From: Rallus limicola
Taxonomy: Eukaryota > Chordata > Aves > Gruiformes > Rallidae
Direction: 5' to 3'
Length of the DNA stretch: 64,000 bases
Assembly: GCA_022605955.1 (NCBI GenBank)
Contig: JAKCOZ010000022.1
Coordinates: 496,001-560,000, forward strand
Positions within the stretch are counted from its first letter, which is position 1, and each line of letters starts with the position of its first letter. The position numbers and the translations under genes were made by a program. Shown piece after piece: positions 23,925-35,929 of this stretch. The notes below the pieces were generated by a model that made no database searches, was not told where the DNA came from, and saw only the letters and a program-made list of their open reading frames with translations.

Positions 23925-26900
23925 CACAAGCATGAGGCTTTATAACAGAAAAGTAAAGCTGAGGAAACTCTTGTCTCTGTAAGGTTCTACCGGTACCCTG
24001 TGTCTCGTAAGGTTGGGGGATGTCAACAGATCCTCAGCTCTATGCAGAAAGTACTGAGACCCACAGGGTGGGCCTCAGAGCAAAAACATGGGCCCAGGGG
24101 GTACTGGACACCAGAAGAGATCTTTGTTCCTTCCAGTGGGAAGGGAAATGAAATAGAAGGAAAACAGGTAATGGTGGTTTTGCCTCTCCAAACCATGAAT
24201 TCAAGAAAGGAAAATGACTTGAAAATTGCTCTCTTCTTGCACAGAGGGAAAAGTTTTAAGTGGAGATTTCATTTTACTGGGGGTAGGGTGGGCAGTACAA
24301 AACAGCTCTTCTTCTGTTTCTCTGGTATGTTTTCATGGCAGCTGCAGTCTGTATTTGATCAGCCTGCAGATCCTGTACACTGCTTCCTGAAACATTTGCC
24401 TAGAACTGTTACCTGTCTGGAACATAACAGAGAAGTTACAACGCCATGGCACCGAGCGGACTGGTGAGTGTGCACCTCCTCCCTGTGACTCAGCTTTCCA
24501 GTAAGGTAAACACAACCAGTCTGCCTGTCCCAGGTACTGCTCACAGCAGTACGGGTGCCTCTATTCACACAGAGCCCCTGACAGGGATGGAGTAATTCTG
24601 AGCTGTTCAGTAGTCAGGAAGGGTAAGTTATCTGAGGCCAACCTGGATTTCAGGGAAAGGCTTCTCTTCCACAAACAGCCAAGACACTCCAGCCCTTTGC
24701 AGTGCCCGTTAGGGTGAGGAACATACAAAGCCTGTCACATCTAAAATGATGAAGAGTATTTTTCATTCCAGCCTTTTTGGTTCTTCCCCTGGGTCCTGCA
24801 GCAGAACACAATCAGTACGAAGCAGCAAAAGCTCCTCAATGTAGCAAGTATTTGGGTATTCCATATTGCTGCAAGACTTCTCTAATACAAGTAAAACGAT
24901 GCCTTAAAGACTTCTGAAAAGGACTGAAAACATCAGGACTCACAAGGCTGAGGAGACAGCAAACTGAAATCAGTTTACAGAAGATAAAGAAGATACAGAA
25001 GATAGTTTAACAGCAAGAACCATTTAAACCATGAAGAGATGTTGGCTTCCCTAAAAACTTCATATATTCTCTACAAGAAGGAGTCTCCCAACAGCTTTGG
25101 CCAGACACACCAAGAATGACACTCCTACACAGAATGCTGCAATAGCAGAATTCTCCCTCTACAGCTAATGGGCAAGTGGTGCCCAGGGCCTTTCCAATGC
25201 TGCATCGCAGGGTAGGTCTGGCCAATACTGAAAGGGGCTTCACTCCCTATTCTACTGCACAGAAATACATTCCTACTGTTCACAGAGAAGAAGAAAAAAA
25301 AAAACAAACCCAAATTATGTTATTTGGAGCAGGGCTGCTAACCAGACAATAATATGCTTATTTCACAATTAGCAAGGGAATGTGCAATGATTTTGAATAT
25401 GTAGTCTTTATTTGTATTCAGCTTTAGATTTAAGATATCTGGGAGAACAAATTTCACTTAAAATAATCAAAAATCCTTTCATTAACTCTAATATTTGCAT
25501 ATATTCACATATATTATGATATTATATGAGTGAAAATGATCTTTACATAAAACAGTAATAAGGAATGCTTCCCTTTCCCAACAGATGGCACTCAGTGAGT
25601 CAAATCAAAGTTTACTTAGAAATAAATTTTAACGCATAAATTCATGGAACAATCTATCATTTGCTGGATATTAGGAAATTTTTATTTATTGTATATAAGA
25701 AAATTTTTCATTGATGGACTCCATGGCCCTGAATTACATTTAATGCAAACCATGCTGAGAAATCTCACTGTCACAAGCCAAAGAAAATGGTTCTATGTCA
25801 GGAGCTGCCAAGGTACTTAGAGATTCAACGAGTCAAGAAACAAATATGAGATATCTTGTAAAAATTATACAAATACTCATTTTGCAGTTGAATGTGTCTA
25901 ATAGTATGAGATTGCACAGTAGAAAAATAAATAGAAGTCTGGAATAGCTAATCAAGAGCCCAAAAGATGAGAAAGGTAAGGAGAGCGGCTTTTCTAAAAA
26001 TGGTGTATTTGTTAAGGTTAAAGAGAACAGATGTAACAACAACATCAGGGGATGCACAGCAGGAAAGAGTAATTTAGGAAATAAGAGAGAAACCTTTTTT
26101 CCCCCCAACAGGAAATTATCTTTTCAGTATGCCAAGAAGGAGCTTCAAAATGCCAAGCAATGGAGCCCTGGAAAGAATATGGGTAGATGTTTCCTGAAAA
26201 TGAAGAATGTAAGCAACACAAAAGGAAACCTGGAATATTCCTAACTGCACCTGCTCAACTGAATTGCTAAATATTTCCCAGTCCTCAAACAGCCAGTGAA
26301 GTGGGCAGATTACTGCAGATCTGCAGTGAAATCAAGTGAAGGAAAAGACAAAATAACTTGAGAGTTAAATAAATACTTCCAAAATGCAGTCACAAAGAAA
26401 AGCGCTAAGATGACATTGCCTATTTATCTCCTGAGTAGAATTACTTTAGGTTTGCTGAGGCAGAATCTTTCAGTAACCTACAAGTCTCTCAGGGACGTTT
26501 ATCTAGGAGTGTTAAAAGACAATCAGGAACAGAATCTGCAGAGTGATGATAATCATCACTGAGGTCTCTCAGTTTGAAGAATTCATCCTTGCACTGTAAT
26601 AGCCAGTAAACACCCCCACATATCTTGGAAAATCAGCACTGCCCTTGGGCACAGGTAGTACTGATTGCTAGACCTCCTCAAAGTACAAAATCTTAGCTGA
26701 GTTCAGATAAGAAATAAAAACTTGCTGCCTTTGTTGGAAGCTAAGAGAAACCCAGCTGGGCTGTAATTCCACTCAAAACAGCCACATATAATGTCTCCAA
26801 TGACTCCTGGCTCGCACCAGCTGAAGCAAAAAGCATTGTGCTAGAAATCCCAGAAACATATTCCCATTGCACTCCATCCCTGAAACATCTCATCAGGGAT

Positions 26901-27145
26901 TATTACATTCACGAACTCACCAACATTTCTTTAACTGAATTGAAAGACAGAAAGTTCAGGCACAGAAATGTATCCTGATTTACTTTTTTTCTTTTCCCCT
27001 GGCGCAGGAAGTTTTCTTATACTACATATTTTCAGTCAATGATGGTTTTCAGATTTATTTCTCCAGAGTCTTCTACCTGCCTTATCCCAGAAACAGAAAA
27101 CCCGTTCTGCAGAAGGTACTTTTAATGTGATTCTGTAGCATCCAT
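23925..27145. other. Unique non-coding sequence
   Basis: No repeat or gene is recognised. A minus-strand plus-strand-mirrored tract at 25275-25310 could serve as a polypyrimidine tract, but it has no good paired donor. The segment at 25480-25720 is extremely AT-rich. Confidence 0.4.
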
Positions 27146-27147
27146 TA

Positions 27148-27302
27148 GAATCATAGAATGGGGTGGGTTGGAAGGGACCCCAAAGATCATAGAGTTCCAA
27201 CCCCCCTGCCACAGGCAGGGTCACCAACCTCCAGGCCTGCATCTACACAAGATTGCCCAGCGCCCCATCCAACTTGGCCTTGCCTAACGGCCTCAATCCA
27301 TT
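27148..27302 (-). mobile_element. CR1 LINE 3' end
   Basis: A minus-strand CR1 terminus: AGAATCATAGAATGG, 'ggttggaagggacccc', 'gttccaacccccctgcc', 'ccaggcctgcatctacac' and 'gccccatccaacttggcc'. It is a typical short 5'-truncated copy with no coding content. Confidence 0.92.
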
Positions 27303-27304
27303 AG

Positions 27305-29900
27305 GATGGAGCTACAAACAGATCTACTTTAATATCTAAGTGGCATCAAGATCTGTTAATGGCAGAGCATTCATGTTCTGCCAACAGCATCATGTTTTAA
27401 CTCCCTTAGCTTCTCCTACCCCAGAGTGCTTTGATGAGCTAAGTTATATGCAAGTTTCCAGGGTTGGCATTTCAGAAAATAATCAAATATAACATCATTG
27501 TCATGTTACAAGGAATAATTACATGAATCTTTGAAGTTTACACTTAAATTACTATAATTACTTACTAGAAGAGTTACTCGTACCTACACACACTCTTTTG
27601 TAGAAAGAGCTGGCTTTGCCCACTGTTGATGTATTCGTGCCCCCCAATATACGCCTAGGCAACAATATGGAAGAGGCAGCAAGGCCTGCTCTGTGTGGAC
27701 TGCCGTTACACCAACGTGGCAGCCTTGACACAGAAAACACATCCTTCACTGCTGTGGAAAATCAGACATTTATACAGGCTAACAGATGTCTGCACACCCC
27801 TCTCTGCTTTAAGTGGCCTTCGGAGACAACGTGACAGCTTCCAGCCCTGTACAGCATCACTCAGCTTCCAAAAGCCTTTCCATTTTTCCTTCCTGCTCAT
27901 AGCAATATTGCACCACAGATTCTACATCCATGACTTAAATGGTAAGGGCTCATAAAGATAGATAGATAGATGCTAAATACCAATGCGTTCCACACTGTGC
28001 CGTGACATTTGATAGGCAATCTTCCCTCTTCTCCTCCTAGAGCAGCATGCTGTTTGGTAGTTCTTCCCAAGAGCATTTTAACCCTAAGTCTGCCTTATTC
28101 AGAACAAATTCCAATGTCTGTACCACTTGTTACTTTTTAATACGTTATAACTATAATAAATGTTCTCAGAGTGTGGTTTCAGTGAACAGCTGCAATTACA
28201 AGCCACCTTCTGCTCTGAACACTTGCTGTTTTAGCAGATATTTCTTATAGGGCTGAAAGAAAACTACAGTTATGTATTTCAATCTTTGTTATACCGCTAT
28301 TATTCATGTTATTTCTCAGGATGGTTGACGAGGCCTGAAATAACAGGAGATTTCTCCTTTTTATTGAAGAAATACAAACAAAAGTAAGGAAATCAATTCA
28401 AAATCCTAGGATAGCTCTCCAATAAATACAAGTAAAATGAAAATTCAGTTGCATGCAGCTATTACATGCTCATATAATTCTCTGGCAAGATAGCACTGTG
28501 TTTATTTCTGTCAGTGTTAGATGAGGAATGCTCTATCAGTTGGAACTGGATTACAAAAATAAGATTCAATTTAAGAATAAATGGCATGAATCCCGAGGGC
28601 AATTTAAAATTTGTATATTTAAGAAAAATAAATCTACAGCCCTTCCAAGAAATAATACTTTGCACAGGAAGTTTATGAAGGTATACAAGCTATGAAATTA
28701 TGTAGATAGCACAAACATGCAACAATACACATCAGTTTCAGAGAACTAGCAGTAAAAAGATTGTAACAATAGAAAAGGAAGGCAATAAAAAGCAGATGCT
28801 CTGAGCAAGTACTGTAACTTGCAGAGAATTAAATGCACAAAAAATAGAATTTAAGGCAAAATTCTTGTATCGCTTCCCCACAACGAACTCCCTCCTCTCT
28901 GCCACTGCGTCAGGCCTGTTTCAACAACGTGCTACAGAAACTGGAGTAACGGCAGTCAAATGGGTTCTGCAAGCATTTCCAACATCTCTGTAGTGCTTTA
29001 TGATTCTACAACTTAAGAGTAAAATCACTGCATTTCTCATGACTGCGTTAGAAACTGAGTGAGATCATCCCTGGACACCACTCCATGCTGTACACCTATG
29101 GCCTCTTCCTAAAGATCTCTCCTCCAAGTCGGCAGTGTGGAACTGAAACCCCAACTTGGCCAGAGAAAGCAGCTGCATTGAAATCTATGACCTATAGAAA
29201 CAGTCTGAATTTTGTCACTGTTTCAAGACCACAAACACATGCCAAGTTTGAATCTTCACATAAAACCCTTGTCTTGCTAACAACTTGCTTAAAAGACAGC
29301 ATCCACCTTTTCAAAGCTATTTAACTGACAGCTACAATATGCATTGAAATGTGCCATCAGGAAACTTCCAGCTTTCAGGGAACAACAAATTCAGGTCCAC
29401 AAAAACCTGATGGGCCTAAATTGAAACTCCAGAAAAGTGAGGAATCCTTCCAGGGACTCATTCTCAAGTAGAAGACTAGCAATGGGATGCCTTACACGAA
29501 CACAGGCCTGGTTCAGAGGCATCATAATTTGGTATTTTTCCTGATTTTTTAATCAGTGAAACAGTTCAGAACTGAATTGTCTCTTATTCAAACATACTCC
29601 TTTCACAGGCACCAGCCTTTGCCAAGAAACAATTCTATGACACATATACAGATATTCATAACTGACAGAGATTTTCTACTTGTTTGGAGTCTCCAGTATT
29701 CATTGCCCCTGTTCAGAATGAATTCCTCAACCCAAAGTTGTAGGCAGAGCACATACCAATATCACTACTGGAAACACAAGAGCACATGCTTACTGGATGT
29801 TGGCTTGACTTCCCTTGGCCAGACAGAGGAACCTTCATGAGCATGAGGTCCTGCACCTTGTCCTTAGCACAGACCTTATCATTCCAAGTTTCTGGGACCA
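27305..29900. other. Unique non-coding sequence
   Basis: No gene or transposon is recognised. A short GATA tract lies at 27957-27972. The rest is AT-rich. Confidence 0.45.
27957..27972 (+). repeat. (GATA)4 microsatellite
   Basis: Four tandem GATA units. It is short, but a candidate polymorphic tetranucleotide. Confidence 0.85.
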
Positions 29901-29904
29901 AGCC

Positions 29905-30103
29905 CACCTCACTATAACCACCTTTCAGGTAGTTGTAGAGAGTGATGAAGTCTTCCCTCAGTCTCCTTTTCTCCAGACTAAACAATCCCAGTTCCCTCAC
30001 AGCCACTCCTCATAAAACTTGTCTTCTAAACCCTTCACCAGCCTCATTGCCCATCTCTGGACACAGCCAAGCATCTCCATGTCCTTTAGAAGCTTTCCTC
30101 AAC
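29905..30103 (-). mobile_element. CR1 LINE internal fragment
   Basis: A minus-strand CR1 without its 3' tip. It has 'cacctttcaggtagttgtag', 'tcttccctcagtctcctttt', 'tccagactaaacaatcccag' and 'gcccatctctggacacagcc'. It corresponds to the ORF2 C-terminal segment [11 protein letters not shown], which is still partly readable on the minus strand. Confidence 0.85.
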
Positions 30104-30104
30104 T

Positions 30105-30684
30105 AAAGGTCTTTCTACCAGGTGGCAGAGCAATGCTAGCCCTTCAGAGCTTTCAATTTTTGTTTTATGAAACAGGGATCCTAACTCAGCAAATTTGAAC
30201 AGCTTTGTGTGCTGCATTGTTACCACCAGTTGCATCATTTTCCACACCTCTATTTCCAGCTGCCCTTTTTGTCTTTCTCCACTGTTTTGGTTTTTTAAGT
30301 ATAAAAGTGAACCCTGTCTTCAGATACAGACACATCACGAACCCCTACAGTAGCACAATAATATTCTTGCTTTTATTCTGCAGTCTTTCCATAAGAAAGA
30401 CTTTCTTCTCCTTGTAAGACACCATGCAGCCTTCCAGGAGGAGATATACTTTGCAGCAGACACTGCAGACCCCAACTGCTCACTGGTTTGCCTCATTACA
30501 GGAGCTCCTGCGTTGCTGTTGCTCAAAGGGAAAAAATGCACCTCCCAGGTGTAGGACAGGTTCCACCTTGCGTATGCAACAGTCACATGGGCTTTTGCTG
30601 GGGCTCCCAGCACTTCAGTCCTTACAGCACTAGGAGCTCTTCAATATTCCTTATGTTATGGTGCACAACAGACAGAATGGTAAA
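30105..30684. other. Unique non-coding sequence
   Basis: Nothing recognised between two CR1 fragments. Open frames of 70-92 codons exist on both strands without recognisable domains. Confidence 0.4.
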
Positions 30685-30685
30685 A

Positions 30686-30758
30686 ATCACAGAACAGTTT
30701 GGGTTGGAAGGGACCTTAAAGACCATCGAGTTCCAACCCCCTGCTATGGGCACCCGAA
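30686..30758 (-). mobile_element. CR1 LINE 3' tip
   Basis: A very short minus-strand CR1 end: AATCACAGAACAGTTTGG, 'gttggaagggaccttaaag', 'gttccaaccccctgc' and 'tatgggcaccc'. It is only about 70 bp long. Confidence 0.88.
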
Positions 30759-30759
30759 C

Positions 30760-33700
30760 TAGTCCTGATGTAAAAGTACCATTAGTTCTTGTATGCTAGG
30801 AAGATCCACTGCTACAACATTAATTTTTTTAGAGTTTGTGCCCATCATCACACATTTCTCTGAGATTACAACAAGAGGGGAAAAAGGGAGAAAGAGGACC
30901 ACCAAAAAAGAAAAAGGGGAGGACAAAAAAAAGGGGGGGGGGGGGGAAGGGAAGATGAAACCCACAGTGATTTTACCATAAGTGGGTTTGCAAATATAAT
31001 TACATCAAGCTGTAAATTTCAGCACTTGCTTGGCTTTAATAAACCAAAACAAACACAATGCCAGTGCATTACTGCACTGGAAACGGAGCACGGAAATACG
31101 GATGGGAAGGAAACATCAACCCATGATGTGCAGCAGTCAGTCTGCTCAGAGGTGTGTGAGTCCAACATTCACATCAGAGCGTTCGTGCACACACTGATAC
31201 AGCACAAATGCCAAGCTGCAGCATCCGCTCTTGTATTTTGGGTTGTGGATCTGCTGCACGTGTTACTGGGGTGCGCTTCCTGCGGCGGGGAACAGACCCC
31301 TGTGTTGGGCTGCAGTTCCCCAGGGCCACACCACAGCCTGACGTTGCTGTGGGTGTCTCGGCTTCCACAGACCTGCAGAAATAGTTCAATTCAAGTTTCA
31401 GGTGACCTGTATTTGATCCATCATGTCACATGCCCAAATATCGCTCCGGCACAGGAGGCACATGTCAGCAGCTAGTCCTGACTCCCAGTGCTCTGCTCAG
31501 CTTCAAGCACAGCATCGGCTCACTGCCTTCCCATGGGAAGTTACCCTACCTGGGACCAGTTATCTGAGGTTTACCAATTCTTAAACTGGAGTCACTGGAT
31601 TACAAATCAAATGACATCTCATTAAACAAAATCCCAGCAATATCAGAGCTTGTGGTTTGGCAGAAGTACTGACTGTGCCCCTGAGGACAGTACACTGATT
31701 AAAACGTACATAGAGCCAAAAAACCTCATCTCCCAAAGAAAACAATTTTCTTTACTTGTAACAAAGTTCCCATGAGTTGAGTAACAACAGTTTACAAATA
31801 ACCTATCTCTGTAGTAGAGGTTGGCTCCTGCTTGCTGTGTGTATAGCTCTCTACAGAGGCACATTTCTTATTTTGTCCTTTTACTCCTCTGCTCCTCAGC
31901 TATCCAAGCATCAGAAGCAATGGAAAAGAGATTGCTGTCTTAAAGGAAAAAGAATCCTACCTGCAGATTGTGGGACTTGGTACTAGAAGCCATAATACCC
32001 CTTTATATTCAGCAAGTACTGCTGGCACTGGAAGCATCCAACAACCCGAGCTTGCAGTACAGCTGCCTGAAGGTGTAAACCTGAATTTAATGCTAAGTCT
32101 ACATTACATTTTTCACCAGCACAGCTACACAGTTAAATCACCCAGTGCTGTAGGCGAGACTTGCTGTACTTCCCAGCTCCGTTTTTACTAGAGGGAAGGC
32201 TGAGCTGGGAAATCAGGCACCAATATTCACCTTTTATGATGCAGGGAGCTGCCTGCATGGTTGGGGGAGGGAGAGGCAATGAGAAGGGGTTAAAATCTGC
32301 TTCACAGAATGTGAAGACTACTACTGAAGTACTGGTACACCAGTAGTATGGCTGCTCTCTATTCTCCCACATTCAAGCAGTACATAATACAGAGTAAAAC
32401 ATCCATCCGAACTACTTCACCCCTACTCTAAGTCCCCAGAGCCTTTTCCAGGCCTTTATCATGGAACTGGAAACCAATCACTATGAAAAATCAGGAGGCG
32501 GTTTGTGTGTGTTTGATTCAGAACTATACAAATTTGTTTGGATGAGTTCTTGTTGCATTTCAATGGTATCTCTGAAGTCGCTTGGCAGTAACACACACAT
32601 TGTATAAAAGCTCATGAGAGTAGCAGTCCAAATAAAGTGTTAGTAAGACATCTGCGAACACCAAGGTTCTCCTCCTTTCAAATTAGACCACCAAAATCTC
32701 AAATAAGGCACCAGTCAACAATTTCTAAGGGTCATATGTTGGCTTCACTAGCATTTCAGCCTTCCCCCGGCTCCTCTCTCTTTAAACAGCAGCCGTGTGT
32801 GTGTGCTTGGGAACAGCAAGAAGTGGATCTTCTTCCCAGTGCATTTTGTGCTCGTTTTGCCAAGTCATAGTGGGAATCTGCCTAATGAGCATTTACAAGT
32901 CAATTGATACAGTGGTTACATCTGACACACATCAGTCATCCTGTCCTGCTGATGGACCAGGCAAGTTCACTGCGAGATGCACTGGCAGTTTCTAAGGCAC
33001 TGCCTTACCCAAACAGAAACAGGCTAATAGCAGTGCCAAGTTGTCACTCTATATTTATCAACAAGAGGGAATAATTTTTAGGAAAATAATAATAAGCCCT
33101 CCTCACAATACTAATGCTAAATGACCTGAAAAACCTTCCTAAGGGACTGAAGCCACAGAACAAAGTTTCATTTTATCTTCATAGATCTGACAGCTCAATT
33201 TCCCAAGTTCCTGGGGACTTTCAGCAGTGCTGAACAGAGGCAGTAACAAATGTCAGTGTTTACTTTCAGATCTCTTTGTTAAAGCTCTCTGTACTCAGCA
33301 GTCTCTTTAATAACACTCCTTAGGCACAAGCAAAGCATGTTCTGCATAAAGCAATAGGGAGTGACTCAGCAGAGCGTGCCTATGATGTTTAAACAAGATG
33401 GGATTGCTGTATTTAACTAACATATGCTGAAGGTTTTCTAATGCGAATTCAAACTCCTCAGCTCAATGTGACTGTAAATTATCATTTGAAATACATTATA
33501 AAACTTTTCAGATTCAGTCATTTCCCACAAGCTCTCCCTAATTCTGCACAATGACTCCAGAAGCAAAGCATCCTTCCTTCTGTGCAGGAGTTAGCAGTAA
33601 ATAATCTTCTAACACCACCAACGCCACCCCTAATGTTCCCCAGATTTTATTTTATTTTTTCCCCAAAATCTCTTCTCCATCATCATCCCTACAGAGATGT

Positions 33701-35090
33701 TCTGCAGTGACAAATGGTACCAAGGGTCACCTGCTGCAATCCACATCACCCGGGGTTTGCATTCACCACTTGGATCTTGTTACCTGCATCCCATGCTGGT
33801 GGGTATACAGGAGTATGGAAAGGGCTCTCACTGGTACCTCAAGAAAAAAAAGAAACATACAAACAGAAAATAGCCATAATTATGGCATCAAGGAAAGATT
33901 CTGTCCAAGGTTTAGTTTCCTCCCCCTCTGTCCTCCAATACTATTTCACACCTTTTAAGTTGAAGGAAAATTTAGAGAGAGATTTTCCTTTCCTCAGCAG
34001 AACCCCACAACATTAACACTGTCCTTTCAACAGACCAATGGACTGCTTGTTACTTTACATGTTGGTGACAGAGACTACAGCTAAGGTCCAGAACATTGAG
34101 TCTTCCCACACAAGGTCTCATAACTAATGGGTGACAGTGTACCAATGTAGCAAGCGCCTCAGTGAAACCATACGGTGGAGGTAGCTGCTACCCTTCTGTG
34201 CTATGTGATTATTCCCTTGTGAGCACTGAACAGGAAAGAACTAGGTGGGGCATCCCCCTTGGAGAGGCTGGATACAGCACTTTTCAGGTCACTACATCCA
34301 CAAGCTTAGCTTTACATTTTCACTCCACATGCCCTGGTGTATTCAAGTCACCTAACCCATCCAAATTTCCTGCATTCCTGATGTAAAATGACAAAATCTC
34401 AGTGATTTCTGTTTTCCCCTTCCAGAAAGTATCAACAAAATAAAACACATTTCAGTTCGGGGATATGGTCATTTTGTTGTTTTCTTATTAACACAGTATG
34501 TCATAGGGAATTCTGACAACATTTCTCTCACTTGCCTCCTGAAATGCATTAATCTCATCACTGCTCTACCTGTCCTCATGCATTTTGGAAATTCATCGTG
34601 ATGTGTTGGAACTCATCACATCACTGCAACTGGCCAGAGGAGGTTCTTCTCATCACAATACCAACAGAACAACAATGGTTAGCAACTGCCTGGGCTGAAC
34701 CCCTTCTGTTTAGTATGTATGCTTTTTCAGCAGTAAAAATCAATGGATATTGTTAGTTCAGCTAGAAATTGCGTTTATTGAGCAATCAAATATCAAGTAC
34801 ACAATGAGCAGGGAGATATTTCTGTCCATCCCACATCCAGCTCATGTTTATATTATGTGCCCGATGGCTGTAGCAAACTAAACAAAAGCAACTGCCAAGA
34901 TCAGTGAATTATTCTCAAGCATTAACTTTACCTACAAATCCATACTGGTACATAGCACCAGTCAGCTGCCTTGTGGTTCATTTTGTAGGTTTTATTTTTT
35001 TTATTGCATACGTTCTCCCTTTTGCAAAGGGGAGACATCGCCTTTGAAAGGTTCTGTCAGTGCATCTGTGTATTTACACTTGTGTTTAAA
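30760..35090. other. Unique sequence with a purine tract
   Basis: The main structure is a purine-rich run at 30872-30960, listed separately. No gene or transposon is recognised in the remainder. A region at 31030-31480 has more CpG than its surroundings and an open plus-strand frame of 149 codons, but no recognisable domain. Confidence 0.4.
30872..30960 (+). repeat. Purine-rich tract with G14 run
   Basis: About 90 bases are almost entirely A and G, broken by a few C positions, and contain 14 consecutive G residues at 30933-30946. The opposite strand is pyrimidine-rich. Such tracts can form triplex or G-quadruplex structures and are length-unstable. It is not flanked by a retroelement body on either side, so it is not obviously a poly(A)-derived tail. 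Confidence 0.85.
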
Positions 35091-35096
35091 CTTTCA

Positions 35097-35926
35097 CACA
35101 GGAACACTGCGCTACCATTCAGCGAGACCTGGACAGGCTGGAGAGCTGGGCAGTTAGAAACCTGGTGAAGTGCAACAAAAGCAAGTGTAAAGTCTTGCAC
35201 CTGGGAAGGAACAACCATTTGTATCAGTACAGGCTGGGGGTGACCTGATGGAGAAGAGCTCAGTGGAGAAGGACCTGGGGTCCTGGTGGATGACATATTG
35301 GCCATGAGCCAGCAGTGTGCACTGGTGGCTAAGAGAGCCAATGGGATCCTGGGGTGCATCAGGAGTGTAGCCAGCAGGTCAAATGAGGTGGTCCTCCCTC
35401 TCTACTGCGCCCTGGTCAGGCCCCACCTGGAGTATTGTGTCCAGTGCTGGGCTCCCTAGTATAAAAGGGACAGGGATCTCCTGGAAAGAGTCCAAAGAAG
35501 GGCTACGAAGATGATTAAGGGCCTGGAGCATCTTCCCTATGAGGAACGGCTGAGTAAGTTGGGACTGTTCAGCCTTGAGAAGAGAAGACTAAGGGGGGAC
35601 CTAATTAAAGTCTATAACTATCTTAAGCAGGGGATGCAGGGGGATATGGCCAGCCCCTTTTCAGTGTCTGTGGGGACAGGACAAGGGGCAATGGCTGCAA
35701 GTTAGAGCACAGGAAGTTCCACACCAACATGGGGACGAACTTTTACACAGTGATGGTGACAGAACCCTGGCACAGGCTGCCCAGGGGGGTGTGGAGTCTC
35801 CTTCACTGGAGATATTCAAGACCTGTCTGGACGCCTGAGTGATATGTCCTAGGGAGCCTGCTTTGGCAGGGGGGTTGGAGCCTATGATCTCTCGAGGTCC
35901 CTTCCAACCCCTACGATTCTATGATT
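35097..35926 (+). pseudogene. Decayed CR1 LINE, ORF2 3' third and 3' UTR
   Basis: A sense-strand CR1 copy of about 830 bp, 5'-truncated and with an intact 3' end (ATTCTATGATTC). It covers the reverse-transcriptase C-terminal part of ORF2. Readable blocks include 'gctaccattcagcgagacctgg', S-A-L-V-R-P-like and [11 protein letters not shown]. Frameshifts and stops break the frame, for example at 'gggggtgacctgatgg' and 'ctccctagtataaaagg'. Its 3' UTR shares the block 'agggagcctgctttggcagg' with the intact copy at 40775, so the two belong to the same or a sister subfamily. Confidence 0.92.
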
Positions 35927-35929
35927 CAT

